Below are positions 33,376 to 45,285 of a DNA stretch of 64,000 nucleotides, piece by piece; within the stretch, counting starts at the first letter, position 1, and every line of letters starts with the position of its first letter. This stretch comes from Rhabdophis nuchalis. Taxonomy: Eukaryota > Chordata > Lepidosauria > Squamata > Natricidae. The stretch spans positions 170,744,163 through 170,808,162 of the forward strand of contig CM077647.1 of assembly GCA_039707465.1 (NCBI GenBank), written 5' to 3'. The position numbers were made by a program, and so were the translations under genes. The notes beneath the pieces were generated by a model. It saw only the letters and a list, made by a program, of their open reading frames with translations, was not told the DNA's origin and searched no databases.

Positions 33376-34395
33376 TCTAGTGGGTAAAGCATCAGGCTAG
33401 AAAATGGGAGACATAACTCTCTGGTCCCGGTGACTGACCCAGATTGGATCCTGCAACGTTTTTCTGGGGCACATTTATTCACCAGAATTCATGAGAGATG
33501 TGGGCTGCTAGCATTTCAAATAGTTTGGCTTTGAGAATCCTTTTCAGCATGAGAGGCATCAATGTTGAAGATATCTCCTTTAGGAGATAGAGAGTTGTGC
33601 AACGGAATTTGCAGCAAGAGATACGTTGCTAGATATTCACACTAATAGTCACAGACACTGATGGTAAAAACAAGTAGACTTTACTTGTGGTGGAAAAATA
33701 AACTTCTTCACAAACAGTGATAGTAAGTCTTGAATCAAAATACAGTCTATAACTCAAACAGTTGGCTTACAGTTGCTTAATCCACGATCCTCCTTGCTCT
33801 GCTGACCTAACCCGACATTACAGTGTCTCCATTCAAAGATCAGCGTCTAACTGTGATTCTGGCTCCCTCTTATGGCTGAGTTAGGAAGCAGCAGCCAATT
33901 ACATTTTACTGTAGCATTTAAAGTTACAGATACCAACTCAATCATGGCTTATATATATATTGCCAACCCAACACTAGGATTATAGTCCTAACAATCAACA
34001 TACGAACAGCTACACTTCCTATATACACCCCAATCGACATCCAAAAGGCCACAAACAACAGGCATCATATAAATACCACACGGAAGATAGGACACACACT
34101 GCTAGAGAAGATGGGCTCCAGATGGAGTCCGAAAGCTCGAAAGAAAAAACCTCTGGTCCCCCTTGACTGATCCAGATTGTCTAATGAGTGGCAGGGAGGC
34201 AACTACCATTGTTTGAAAATGTCCGCTGATCACATTTCTGAATTTCATGGAAATGAGACAGCTCCCTGGCATCAAGCCAGAACTTTGCTCCCTATATGTA
34301 CCTTAGCATGGTTCATATGTTAAATTTAACCAACCTGTGAATTAGAGCCATTGAAAGAAGGCTTTGGGATGAATGATCAATTACTGGAAATAATA
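33376..34395. other. Unclassified interspersed repeats, no gene seen
   Basis: 33373-33440 resembles the head of the tRNA-derived SINE at 20874 ('tggtctagtgggtaaagc'). 33990-34140 ends with 'gctccagatggagtccgaaa', reminiscent of Penelope-like element termini, but I cannot confirm it. No domain-bearing frame. Confidence 0.35.
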
Positions 34396-35106
34396 GGTAG
34401 TCCTTGTCTTACAATCATAATTGAGACCAGAAGTTCTGCTGATAAGCAGGGTGGTTGTTAAATGAGTCACGCCTAGTTTATGATCTTTTTTGCCATGGTT
34501 ATTAAGCAAATCACTGAATCACGTGGTGTTAGAAATTCCATATTTCCATGGTTTGCCACAGAACCAACAAAGAATACAGTCACCATGTGCTTTACTGCTT
34601 AACTGTAATAGGAGACATGAAACTCTACTTAGAACAAATTTTTGAATCACGTGCTATTAGAAATTCCATGTACATATATGTATATGTATAAAACACACAC
34701 ACACACACACCCCATCACCACCACCACCACAGAACAAAATACAGTCACCATGTGCTTTGCTGCTCAACAATATAACTGTAGTAGAAAACAGGAAACTACT
34801 TAGAACAAGAGCACATAGATCCAAACTTGTAACTACTGCCATCTACTGGCTGAATATTATTGTAGTTGTTGCATAAAAATACATTCCAGCAATGAATTCC
34901 CACACATGGTCATTCAGTGAATCTGGCTTCACCCATTTACTTTGCTTGAAAGCCAGTTGGAAAAGTTATAAATGGCGGTGACATGACCCTGTGACATTGC
35001 AAAGGTTGCAAATAATGGCAGTTGCCAAACACCCAAATTGTGTTCATATGATCATGGGGATGCCGCAATGGCCACTAACAAATGGTTATAAGCCGAGGAC
35101 TACCTG
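34396..35106. mobile_element. Tc1/mariner-like element (~710 bp) with nested insertion
   Basis: Inverted termini 'aggtagtccttgtcttaca' and 'taagccgaggactacct'. Non-coding. About 34520-34880 is a foreign block containing 'gccatctactggctgaata' and a CA run. The reverse complement of the same block sits inside the mariner-like copy at 46390-47430. Confidence 0.65.
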
Positions 35107-35459
35107 CATTGTCATCTCATGACCATTAAATATCTTTTTCAAGTTCTTAACTGCTGCTCTACCCTGGGCTAGTTTGCAGTGTATTTCTTGATTGTTCCCT
35201 ACAGTGGATGGTGGATCCTAAAATGCAGAGCTATCCACCACTTTGATATCTTCATTATCAGTTCTACAGCTGGTTGCTCTCCTTTAATGGACACGTTAAT
35301 CAAAGAAAGCTGGAGATTCCTATTGCTCTTTCCAAAACTCTATAACGTACCCCCAATTTGTGGATTAAAAGTCCTCATTGAAGACATGGGATTTTTTTCT
35401 CCAGAGCTAGACTATGATATGGAGCTAACATACACAATGAAACATGGTTTAATTAAGTG
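35107..35459. other. Intergenic, no gene recognised
   Basis: A 93-codon + strand frame (35179-35460) is open but has no recognisable motif and runs into CR1 sequence at its end. Not called as a gene. Confidence 0.4.
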
Positions 35460-35885
35460 AAGAAAAAAATGCAGAGAAGAGCAACCAAGATGATTAGGGG
35501 ATTGGAGGTTAAAACATGAAGAACCGTTGCAATTGGGTACATCTAGTCTAGTAAAAAGAAGGACCAGCGGAGGCATGATAGCAGTGTTCCGATATTTGAG
35601 GGGCTGCCACAAAGAAGAGGGAGTCAACCTATTCTCCAAAGCATGTGAAGGCAGGAGAAGAACAAGCAATGGATGGAAAGTATTCAAGGAGAGAAGCAAC
35701 CTAGAACTAAGGAGAGATTTCTTGACAGTTACGACAATTAATCAGTGTGGAACAGCTTGCCTCCAGAAGCTTTTGAGAATAGATTGGACTGTCATTTGTT
35801 TGAAATGGTATAGGGTCTCCTGCTTGAGACGGGGTGGGGGTGGACTAGAAGACCCCCACGGTCCCTTCCTACTTTCTTTTTTCTG
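35460..35885 (+). mobile_element. CR1-type LINE, 3' fragment
   Basis: Begins 'aaaaaatgcagagaagagc', ends 'acccccacggtcccttccta'. Small deletions relative to the other copies. Confidence 0.8.
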
Positions 35886-36480
35886 AACTATGGTCTTTAT
35901 CTGCAGCATCTTATTTATTAAGATAAGATTGGTATTTCCTTGTTTTTCCGGGAGTCTAAGGCATTATACGTTCTATTCCTGCTTCCAATTTCTTGGAATG
36001 GGTGTGAGATATGGTGAGCTATGGTGGACTGAGAGAGAATGCCTGGTTTGGTATGTGACAAAGAACTTCTGATTGTTTGGGGTGTGGATTGCGACTTAGA
36101 TAATGTTGGTCTGAGGGGAAATGTGAGGTTAAGATTTATGGGACCTATATTCATGGAAAGTTTGATTCCTTTCCAGGATGTCCATATTGAGAAGAGAAGA
36201 GAATAGAATGGAATGGAATGGAATGGAACGGAATTAGGAATAGGAATAGGAATTGACCCAGTGCTTCTTGGCAGAGAAGAAACCAAAACTTTAAGAAGGA
36301 TCAAGCAGGCTTTTAACCTTCTTCCCTTTTTAATTTCATGTGTGCGATCAAGTCATCAGTTATAGAACTTCACTCTAGAAAGAGTCAAATCCAAATTGAC
36401 CTGTGCTCATTTCTTTGCAATGAACCTCGGAACATCCTTATGGAGGATGCCTTTTGGCACAATTTATCTTGACTATTAAT
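35886..36480. other. Intergenic, no gene seen
   Basis: Contains a short GGAAT array (36203-36230, 'gaatggaatggaatggaa'). No gene. Confidence 0.4.
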
Positions 36481-36499
36481 TCTTACCAAACTTAGCTTC

Positions 36500-36815
36500 C
36501 AACTTCTGATCCTCTTGGGGGCATCTTTAATTAAAGATTCAAGCTCCGTGGTGTATTAATTACAGTTAGGATCTCCAATCTCTCAAGATCTTCCTCCCCC
36601 CCCCTCTCCATCCTCCTTTAGTTCAAAGAAACCTGCAAGGCAGTTTAGCTCTTACTTTCAGGGAATCTAAGGTTTTATAAAGCAGAAATAGCCAAGATCA
36701 GATGGTGCTTACAAAAGCCATTTCCGCAGCTGCCTGAAAAAAAAAGATGGACAGAGAAGACCTCGTAAAGCTATCTGTGTGATCTTTCTTCTCAACTACA
36801 CCAGGTAAATCTATT
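36500..36815 (+). promoter_or_regulatory. Putative promoter and first exon of OR2
   Basis: TTTAATTAAA at 36526-36535, TAATTA again at 36557-36562, then GGATCTCCAATCTC matching the OR1 block, and a clear TATA box (TATAAAG, 36676-36682). A good splice donor, CCAG|GTAAAT, lies at 36801-36810, which would give a first exon of roughly 100 nt. The long gap to the coding exon (45301) would be the 5' intron, lengthened by LINE and hAT insertions. Inference from conservation with 25820 and 54281. Confidence 0.5.
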
Positions 36816-36849
36816 CTCTTTCTTAGAACTATTTAAATCTGCATCAGGA

Positions 36850-37740
36850 TTGGTCCCCATGTTACAAAACAGATGTTGAGATTCTGGAGAGAGTGCAGAG
36901 AAGAACAACAAGAATGATTACTGGGTTGAAGGCTAAACCATACGAAGAACGATTGCAGGAACTGGGCTAGTCTAGTGAAGAGAAGAACCAGGGGAGACGT
37001 GATAGCAGTCTTCCAATATTTGAGGGGCTGCCCCAGAAAGGAGAGGGTCAAGCTATTATCCAAGGCACCCGAATGCCAGACAAGGAATAATCGATGGGAA
37101 CTGAACAAGGAGAGATTCAATCTAAAAATAAGAATAAACTTTCTGACTGTGAGAATAATCAACCCATGCAACAGAAGTTGCCTTTAGAAGTTGTGGGAGC
37201 TTCAAGCTTCAAGTAGAGACTGGACTGCCATTTACAATACAATACAATAGCAGAGTTGGAAGGGACCTTGGAGGTCTTCTAGACCAACACCCTGCCTAGG
37301 CAGGAAACCCTATACCACTTCAGACAGATGGCTATCCAACATTTTCTTAAAGACTTGCAGTGTTGGGACATTCACAACTTCTGGAGGCAAGCTGTTCCCC
37401 TGATTAATTGTTCTAACTGTCAGGAAATTTCTTCTCAGTTTTAAGTTGCTTCTCTCCTTGATTATTTTCCACCCATTGCTTCTTGTTCTACCCTCAGGTG
37501 CCTTGGAGAATAGCTTGACTCCCTCTTCTTTGTGGCAGCCCCTGAGATATTTGTCAGAAATGGTGTAGGTTCTCCTGCTTAGGTGGGGGGTTGGACTAGA
37601 TCGGGGGTAGGGAACTATGGCTCTTTTATGACTCATGGACTGCAATACCCAGAATGGTTATTGGCTCAGGAATTCTGGCTCAGGAATTCTGGGTAGTGAA
37701 GTCCATGAGTCATAAAAGATACCCTACCCCTGGACTAGAT
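36850..37740 (+). mobile_element. CR1-type LINE, nested with inverted CR1 and a MITE
   Basis: + strand CR1 at 36850-37234 and 37553-37601, interrupted by a minus-strand CR1 3' end (37235-37552, starting 'caatacaatagcagagttgg') and by a MITE at 37602-37732. A further degraded CR1 piece follows at 37741-37930. Confidence 0.75.
37602..37732. mobile_element. hAT-type palindromic MITE (131 bp)
   Basis: Ends cgggggtagggaactatg and the inverse, with long inner arms ('tttatgactcatggact'). Perfect 8-bp duplication GACTAGAT (37594-37601, 37733-37740). The target is the CR1 3' signature 'ggttggactagatgacc'. Confidence 0.92.
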
Positions 37741-37934
37741 GATCAACAAGAATGATTAGGGGGTTGAAAGCTATACCATACAAAAAAAAGTTGCAGGATT
37801 TGGGTTTGGCTGGTGTAGAGAAAAGAAGGACTACGGGGAACTTGATACCAGTATTTGATAGACTGCCACAAAGAGAAGGGGGGTCAATTTGTTTTCCAAA
37901 TTGCCCCAGAGGGCAGCACAAGAAATGATGAATG

Positions 37935-38240
37935 GAAACTAAATCACTCCAAACTTGATTGCAGAAAATACGACTTTGGTAACAGAATTGTCAATGCCTG
38001 GAATGCACTACCTGACAATGTAGTTTCTTGCCCAAACCCCCAAAGCTTTAACCTTAGACTGTCTGCTGTCGACCTCACCCCATTCCCTAGAGGTCTGTAA
38101 GGAGCATGCATAAGTGCACCAGTGTGCCTACCATGCCTGTCTTAATATTCCCTTGTATTCGTTTTCATTTCATGTATTCCTAATCATGTTTGTACATGTA
38201 TCTGCTATCTAATTCATGCTTGATGAAATAAATAAATAAT
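37935..38240 (+). mobile_element. LINE 3' end (second family) with AATA tail
   Basis: Encodes LDCRKYDFGNRIVNAWNALP then FNLRLSAVDLTPFPRGL and a stop. The 3' UTR ends 'gatgaaataaataaataa'. It is the better copy of the fragment at 2745-2945 and lies between two CR1 pieces, so it probably inserted into a CR1 copy. Confidence 0.65.
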
Positions 38241-38465
38241 CAAGGAGAGGAGCAACCTGGAATTAAGGAGAAACTTCCTGACAGTGAGGACAATTAACCA
38301 GTGGAACAGCTTGCCTCCAGAAGTTGTGATTCATCACCGGAGGCTTTTAAGAAGAGAGTGGATAGCTACTTATCTAAAATGGTATAGGATCTCCTGCTTG
38401 AGCAGGGGGCTGGACTGGAAGACCTCCAAGGTCCCTTCCAGTTCTTTTCTGATTGATTGATTGAT
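38241..38465 (+). mobile_element. CR1-type LINE, 3' fragment
   Basis: Continues the CR1 sequence interrupted at about 37935 ('atcaaggagaggagcaacc') and ends 'tgattgattgattgac'. Confidence 0.8.
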
Positions 38466-38835
38466 TGACGTATGGGTACAACTGAGCCCGAAATTGAGAC
38501 AGTTGTTAAATGACCAATTTAATCAATTTCATTGTAATTTTAGTACAATGACAATAAAGATTATTATTATTATGAATTTTGCCATTTTACAGCTTAGACC
38601 ATCTCTAGTTATTTTTCTCCAGTGATTGTTCTAAAGGATCTTAGAGAATGCCTTTTCTATGCATACAATTAGAGATTTATTTGAAGGAATGGTGCAATGT
38701 GTGACTCAGCAGAAGTTTATCTTGCTCTAAAAAACCAGAGACCCGGTATCTAATCTACCTGTAGATTTTGGAATCTAACTGCATAACTTTGAGTCAGTCA
38801 ATCTCTCTGTACACATCTACCTAACAAGGTTATTG
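38466..38835. other. Intergenic, no gene seen
   Basis: Short mariner-like phrase at about 38460-38570 ('cagttgttaaatgaccaat'). Otherwise unrecognised. Confidence 0.4.
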
Positions 38836-39420
38836 TTGTTGTTAGTTGCGAAGTCATGTCCAACCCATCACAACCTCATGGACAACAGGCCTTCCTATCC
38901 TCTACCATCCTCTGGAATCCATTTAAGTTCACACTGGCTGCTTCAGTGACCCCATCCAGCCACCTCATTCTCTGTCATCTCCTTCTTCTTTTGCCCTCAA
39001 TTCTTCCCAGCATCAGGCTCTTCTCCAGGGAGTCCTTCCTTCTCATTAGATGGCCAAAGTCTTTGAGTTTCCTCTTCAGGATTTGGCCTTCTAAAGGGCA
39101 GTCAGGGTTGATCTCCTCTAGGACTGACCAGTTTGATCCCCTTGCAGTCCAAGGGACTCTCAGGAGTCTTCTCCAGCACCAGAGTGCAAAGGCCTCCATT
39201 CTTTGGTGCTCAGCCTTTTTTATGGTCCAACCTTCACAGCCATCCATTGCAACTGAGGAAACCATAGCCTTGACTATATGCACTTTTGTTAGCAGGGCGA
39301 TGTCTCTGCTTTTTAGTATGCTGTCTAGATTTGCCATAGCTTTCCTCCGCAGGAGCAAGCGTCTTTTAATTTCTTGGCTGCAGTCCCTATCTGTGGTGAT
39401 CCAGGAAAATAAAATTTGTC
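38836..39420 (-). mobile_element. BovB (RTE) LINE, 3' fragment
   Basis: The minus-strand frame 39358-38975 encodes LLRRKAMANLDSILKSRDIA, then LVRVPWTA-like 'RRLLRVPWTARGSN' and GHLMRRKDSLEKSLMLG. This is the C-terminal region of BovB ORF2 after the reverse transcriptase. It is 5'-truncated and carries stops beyond. Same family as 4441-4659, but a longer piece. Confidence 0.85.
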
Positions 39421-39589
39421 ACTACCTCCATTTCCTCCCCATCTATTTGTCAGGAATTGAGAGAGCCAGATGCCATGATCTTAGTTTTCTAAGATCATGG
39501 CAGGATCATTAAAATGGATATTCATTAAAGGGAAGCTCCCTGCGTGTAAACCACTTGGAGGCTTAATTGCTTTCTAAAAATTAAGGTTT

Positions 39590-39850
39590 TAAATTCACCA
39601 GATGTTGATTGCCAGAAGACAGATGTTTTTTAAAAGGGAGTTATGTATGCAAGGCAAAAGCTGAGGCAGGGATTTAGGGCAGCAAAAGTGTGTTTGTCTC
39701 AACACATCGAAAGTTTTCCCACACAATCTTGAGAAGGCAGTGGCTTTGACCTCTGGACAAAGCACAACAATGGAAAATCTGAACAGCTCCCTTGTAGGAA
39801 CACTTGATAAACCTATCACGTCTTTTGAAGGGGAAATGTGATTGTGTGTG
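39590..39850 (+). repeat. Locus-specific duplicated segment (OR2 unit)
   Basis: 39765-39845 ('gaaaatctgaacagctccct' to 'cctatcacgtcttttgaag') matches 56845-56925 upstream of OR3 almost base for base. Flanking similarity ('gtgtgtttgtctc') extends the match to about 39690 and 56770. It resembles no interspersed repeat in the window, so I read it as intron sequence duplicated with the receptor unit. Confidence 0.6.
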
Positions 39851-39867
39851 TTTACAGACAGACTTTC

Positions 39868-40262
39868 TTTTAAAATCAAGAGAGGTACTAATACCACTCT
39901 ATAAAGCCTTAGTAGGACCACACCTAGAGTATTGCATCCAGTTTTGGTCACCATACTATAAAAAAAAAGATGTTGAGACTCTAGAAAAAGTGCAGAGAAG
40001 AGCAAACAGGATGATTAGGAGACTGGAGGCTAAAACATGCAATGAATGGTTGGTTGCAGGAACTGGGCATGGCTAGTCTAGTGAAGAGAAGGACCAGGGG
40101 AGACATGATAGCAGTGATCCAATATTTGAGGGGCTGCCACAGAGAGGAGGGGGTCAAGCTATTTTCCAAAGCACCCCAAGGCCAGACAAGGAACAGTGGT
40201 TGGAAACAGATCAAGGGGAGATTCAACCTAGAAATCAGGAGAAATTATTCTGACAGTGAGAA
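39868..40262 (+). mobile_element. CR1-type LINE, 5' part of an interrupted copy
   Basis: Runs to 'ctgacagtgagaacaata' at 40265, where an L2-type LINE begins on the other strand. CR1 resumes at about 42879 ('acccatggaacagaagttgc') and, after a hAT insertion at 43020-44404, finishes at 44405-44445. Confidence 0.85.
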
Positions 40263-42878
40263 CAATATTTATTTTATTTATTTATTTATTTTATTATATT
40301 TATATCCCGCTCTTCTCCACAGAGGACCCAGGGCGGCGCACAGGAAGTTTAAAAATATACAAAAGTACAAGAATAAATAAATAATTTAAAAAATATATTA
40401 AATTACCTGATCCTACGCTAAAACCAAATTATTAAAAACCCAATTTAAAACTTTCTAAAAGTTCCCATGGGAGGTTAGGCTAGGCCGGCTTGTTGGAAGA
40501 GATATGTCTTTAGATATTGGCGGAAGAGGCGGAGGTCGGTGATGGTGCGTAATTCAGGGGGTAGGTCGTTCCAAAGGGCTGGGCCCGCCACAGAGAAGGC
40601 TCTTCCCCTGGGTGTCGCCAGTCGGCATTGTCCGGCCGACGGCACCCTGAGAAGGCCCTCTCTGTGGAAGCGGATCGGTCTAAGGGATGTATGGGGCAGG
40701 AGGCGGTCTCGCATATAACTAGGCCCCAAGCCATGGAGCGCTTTAAAGATGGTCGTCAAAACCTTGAAGCGCACCCGAAAGGTCACAGGAAGCCAATGCA
40801 GCTCGCGCAGGATCGGTGTTATGTGGGAGCATCTGGTGGCTCCCGTAATTACCTGCGTGGCTGCGTTTTGGACTAGCTGTAGCTTTCGAGTGCACCTCAA
40901 GGGAAGCCCCATGTAGAGAGCATTACAATAGTCGAGTCGGGACGTCACGAGAGCTTGAGTGACTGTGCGAAGGGCAGCCCGGTCCAGTAAGGGGCACAAT
41001 TGGCGCATCAGGCATACCTGATGAAACGCCCCCCTGGCCACGGCCGCCACATGGTCCTCCAAGGACAGCCGGGAATCCAGGAGGACATCCAAATTGCGCG
41101 CCCTCTCCAAGGGGGCCAGTGTTTCGCCCCCAATGGCCAGAGTTGGAGTAATCTGGCTGAATCGGGGTGCCGGAAAGCACAGCCACTCAGTCTTGGCAGG
41201 GTTGAGCTTGAGTTTGTTACCACCCATCCAGATCCATACGGCTTCCAAACACCGGGACAGCACTTCGGTGGCATCGTTGGGGTGGTCTGGGGTGGATATG
41301 TACAGCTGAGTGTCATCAGCGTACAGATGGTATTCCACCCCAAAACCACGGATGATCTCACCCAGCGGCTTCATATATGTGTTAAACAGGAGGGGCGAGA
41401 GGACCGACCCCTGAGGAACCCCGCATAAGAGGGGTCTCGAGGGCGACCTCTGCCCTCCCGTCAACACATATTGCGACCGACCAGAGAGGTAGTACGAGAA
41501 CCACCGCAAAACGGTGCCTCCCAGCCCCAACCCCCCCAGTCGGTGCAATAGGATACCATGGTCGATGGTATCAAAAGCCGCCGAGAGGTCTAATAGGACT
41601 AGAATAGAGGAATAACCTCTATCCTGCGCTCTCTAGAGATCATCAACCAACGCGGCCAATGCCGTCTCGGTGCCGTGACCGGGTTGGAAGCCGGACTGGC
41701 GCGGGTCTAGATAATCAACTTCCTCCAGGTGTCGCGGAAACTGTTGGGCTACCACACTCTCAACAACCTTCACCAAAAAGTGAAGGTTGGAGACCGGACG
41801 ATAGTTCTCCAACAAAGCTGGGTCCAGGGACGGCTTCTTGAAGAGGGGCCTCACTACCGCCTCTTTCAAGACGACAGGTAAGGAGCCCTCACTCAAAGAT
41901 GCGTTTTCAATGCCCTGGAGCCAGCCTCGTGTCGTCTCCCAGGATGCCAGTACAAGCCAGGAGCGATACGGGTCCAATAAACATGTGGTCGCCCTAAGTT
42001 TCCTTGACAACCTGTCCATATCCTCGGTGGTAACAAAATCAAACTCCTCCCAAGATGGGACCTCAAGACTAGTCTCGGACAGTCCCACAGGACCACTGTC
42101 GATGGAGGGTAGCTCATTCCGAATCCGAGTGATTTTCTCCTGCAGATAAATCCCAAATTCCTCTGCTCGCCCTTGTAAAGGGGCTTCCCACGGCCTCTGG
42201 TGAAAGAGGGAGCGGGTCACCCCGAACAGGGCGGCAGGGCGGTTATCTGCGGATGCAATAAGGGTGGCACAATACTCACGTTTGGCCACCCTTATTGCCA
42301 CTAAGTAAGCCCTAATATGGGTTCTTAGTGTTCGGTCGGCTTCGGAGCGAGAGGATCTCTATCTGCTCTCTAGGCGTCTCTTGTGGCGTTTCATCCCCCG
42401 AAGCTCCTCAGTAAACCAGGGAGCCCAGGTGGTTCGTCGCCGCAAGAGAGGCCGCAAGGGTGCGACTCGGTTCAAGGCCCCCGTGGCCGCACTTAACCAT
42501 GCGGCCACTAGGTCCTCAGTCGAGTCGCGGAGCAGGGTCACAGGAATTGGCTCAAGCTCCCTCTGGAACCTTTCCGGGTCCATTAGAAGCCTGGGGCAGA
42601 ACCATCTAGGAGTATCCGGTTCCGCCTCCCTGCAGTGAGGTGAAATGATTGGAAAGTCCAGCCGAAGGAGAGCGTGATCTGTCCATGACAAGGGAGTGAT
42701 GGCTAAATCCCCTATTCCCAGATCACAACTCCACTGTCCCGAGACAAAGATCAAATCCAGCATGTTTCCACCCTCGTGAGTGGGGCCTAAAACTACCTGG
42801 GTCAGGTCCATGGCCGTCATGGAGGCCATGAACTCCCGAGCTGCTCCAGAGGCTTCGCCCGCCGACCGCAAAATAAAC
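40263..42878 (-). pseudogene. L2-type LINE, EN-RT ORF with two nonsense codons
   Basis: The longest LINE here. One minus-strand frame runs from 42871 to 40475 (about 800 codons), broken only by in-frame TAG codons at 42359-42361 and 41633-41635. Order: the end of an apurinic endonuclease domain ([17 protein letters not shown], 42.8 kb), a linker, then reverse transcriptase with LLDLSAAFDTIDH (about 41600-41560), GVPQGSVLSPLLF and the catalytic YADDTQLY, and the C-terminal tail HREGLLRVPSAGQCRLATP ... PALWNDLPPEL. The 3' UTR has the 'cctgtgcgccgccctgggt' signature and an AAATA-type tail (40263-40290). 5'-truncated in the endonuclease. No frameshift over about 2.4 kb, so it is comparatively young. 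Assignment to L2 rather than another Jockey-group clade is from memory. Confidence 0.85.
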
Positions 42879-43019
42879 CCATGGAACAGAAGTTGCCTTT
42901 GGAGGTTGTGGGGGCTTCATCACTGAAGGCCATCAAGAAGAGACTGGACTGACATCTGTCAGAAATGGTGTAAGGTCTCCCACTTGGATAGGTGGATGGT
43001 TGGACTAGATGACCTACAA

Positions 43020-43199
43020 CAGGGGTCCCCAACCTTTTTTGCACCAGGGACCGGTTTCATTTTAAAGAAAGTTTTGCGGACCGGCTGAGTGGCTCAGCAG
43101 TCATGTGACTGGGTGGGCGTGGCCAACTTGGAAAATGTGAAACTCACTTAACAATGATCTTGGTTAACAACCAAACTTTTGGGCTCAATTGTGGTCATA

Positions 43200-43273
<74 letters not shown>

Positions 43274-43811
43274 CTTTCCCTCTCTCTCTCTCTTTCTCTC
43301 TCTTTCTTTCTCTCTTTCTCTCTCTGTCTGTCTGTCTTTTTCTTTCTCTTTCTTTCTCTCTCTCCCACTTTTTTCTTTTTTTCTTTTCTTTCTTTCTTTG
43401 TCTCTTTCATTCCCTCTTTCTCTCTCTCTCTCTTTCTTTCCCTCTTTCTCTTTCTTTCTTTCTCTCTTTCTTTCTCTTTTTCTTTCTTTCTCTCTTTTTT
43501 CTTTCTCTCCCTTTTTTTCTGTTTCCTTTCTGTCTCTCTGTCTTTCTCTCTCTCTCCCACTTTTTTCTTTCTTTCTTTCTGTCTATTTCTTTCCCTCTCT
43601 CTCTTTCTTTCCCTCTTTCTTTTTCTTTCTCTTTCTCTCTTTTTTCTTTCTCTTTTCTTTCTCTTTCCTTTGTCTCTCTGTCTCTCTCTTTCTGTCTGTC
43701 TTTCTTTTTCTTTCTCTCTCTCTTTCTTTCTCTCTCCCACTTTTTTCTTTCTTTCTCTTTTTCTTTCTCTCTCTATCTCTGTCTCTCTCCCCTTCGTCCG
43801 CCCATCTGTCA

Positions 43812-43848
<37 letters not shown>

Positions 43849-44097
43849 TGGCATTCACGCACTTAATCACTTTCTGCGTCTCTCTCCCTCCCTCCCTCCC
43901 TCCCTCTCTCTGTCTCTCTGTGTGTTTCTGTCACTTTCTGATTCCCCTCTCCCTCCCTGTCTCTCTCTGTCTGTGCCTCTGTCTGTCTGTCTGTCATCGT
44001 CCCCCCCCCCCCCCCCCCGCTGAGCCTCCTGCGCTCACCGCCGTGCTTGGTTGCTCATTCGCTCACTCAGGCTCCTTCCAGGAGCTGAGAAGCCTCC

Positions 44098-44129
<32 letters not shown>

Positions 44130-44404
44130 AACGGCAACCCCTGGAAGACGAGTGGCCGGCATGCCGGCTGTGGAGGGAGGAAGGGGGAGGGAGGAAGGAA
44201 GGGAATCGACGGCCAGGAGTCCCACCGCCGACGAGGGTGGAGGAAGAGGCGCACTCCAAAGGCGCGAACAGCTGCGCCTGCGTTCTCCTATGCGCTCTGT
44301 CCAGGGGGCTGCTCCCTCCTCCTCCTTCTCTCCAGCCCCGCGGCCCGGTTCCTACTAAGCCACGGACTGGCACCGGTCCGCGGCCCGGGGGTTGGGGACC
44401 CCTG
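43020..44404. mobile_element. hAT-type element, 1385 bp, in CR1
   Basis: Inverted ends caggggtccccaacc and ggttggggacccctg. Perfect 8-bp duplication ACCTACAA (43012-43019, 44405-44412), cut from the CR1 phrase 'gatgacctacaaggt'. No transposase is recognisable. The inside is mostly CTTT/CT microsatellite (43201-43790), a GT run (43814-43848), C homopolymer, and GC-rich DNA (44030-44400) ending 'ggcaccggtccgcggcc', the inverse of 'gcggaccgg' near the left end. A fragment of the 'ggccaacttggaaaatgtg' repeat (43100-43195) is also inside. Confidence 0.9.
43200..43795. repeat. (CTTT)n and CT-rich polypyrimidine tract
   Basis: Pure CTTT at 43201-43272, then imperfect CT/CTTT with a roughly 180-bp higher-order recurrence of 'tctctcccacttttttcttt' (43361, 43551, 43731). 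The 408-, 289- and 219-codon frames over it are artefacts. Confidence 0.95.
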
Positions 44405-44536
44405 ACCTACAAGGTGCCTTCCAACTGTGTGTTAATCTTTAAAGGATTAAGTGAAGGAATAATTGTGAAGGACAGTTGTAATGGATTACTGGTTCAGAGT
44501 TAGGACCAATGAAAAAATTAGGGATGTACAACACAG

Positions 44537-44800
44537 GTAGCCCTCATCTTACAACAGTTCATTTAGTAAACTTTGGTTACAGCGCCCCTGAAAAAAGTGA
44601 CTTATGAATATTTTTCACCCTTATGACCCTTACAGTATCCCCATAGCCATGTGATCAAAATTCGGATGCAACTGGACTTGTACTTACAATAGCATCTTTT
44701 AGATGTCAAAAGGGTTTTGTGGCTCCTGGTGTATTCTTTTCTGTGGGAGATGGGTCCAAATGGCTCTGAGTTTTTAAGGTTGCCGACCCCTGAACTAGAC
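44537..44800. mobile_element. Mariner-like terminus joined to a hAT right end
   Basis: 'aggtagccctcatcttacaa' (44536) starts a Tc1/mariner-like copy matching 63221 for about 160 bp. From about 44715 the sequence becomes the right end of the 30869-type hAT MITE (aaggttgccgacccctg, ending near 44796). CR1 (minus) follows. Confidence 0.55.
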
Positions 44801-44960
44801 ATAACCAGTTCCTGCAAGCGTTCTTCATATGTTTTAGTCTCCAGGCAGTCCCCTAATCATCTTTGTTGCTCTTCTCTGCACTCTTTCTAGAGTCTCCACA
44901 TCTTTTTCACATCGTGGCGACCAAAACTGAATGCAGTATTCCAAGTGTGGCCTTCCCGGT
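44797..44960 (-). mobile_element. CR1-type LINE fragment, inverted
   Basis: Minus-strand CR1 middle section ('gttcctgcaagcgttcttca' to 'gcagtattccaagtgtgg'). Confidence 0.75.
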
Positions 44961-45285
44961 TTTCCCCACCCAGTTGAAAGTTCAAGATCCTTCCCCACAC
45001 CCAGAAGTCCATCCCATGGTCCAATCTCCCACTGCCATGCTGCCAGTTCCACCCATCAAGTTCTGGTCAGGTGCAGAGGTGCAAAGACAAAGGATGACCT
45101 TGGCTTTCTAGAAAGGGATTTTGTTATGGCTACAACATATCTCACTCCTACAATCCCCTCTCCCATTTTTCCACAATAGAAAATGCATAGAAATTGTAGA
45201 ATAATAGAATGTGTGGCAGGCCAAAGATCCAAAAGAAAAGATGGCTGCAGGTCTGACACGAAGATGTTTTGAACAAAATGTATTA
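44961..45285. other. Intron region upstream of OR2 coding exon, no element recognised
   Basis: Single-copy-looking sequence with no domain-bearing frame. It should be intronic if the upstream promoter block is used. Confidence 0.4.

Noticed and set aside
35179..35460. 93-codon frame, possible gene
   Set aside because: No recognisable family, runs into CR1 sequence, and no supporting promoter or splice signal.
38856..39512. 218-codon + strand frame
   Set aside because: Antisense shadow of the BovB ORF2 fragment on the minus strand.
43179..44405. 408-codon frame, apparently membrane-like
   Set aside because: Hydrophobic look comes from CTTT translated as Ser/Phe/Leu; it is the interior of a hAT element.
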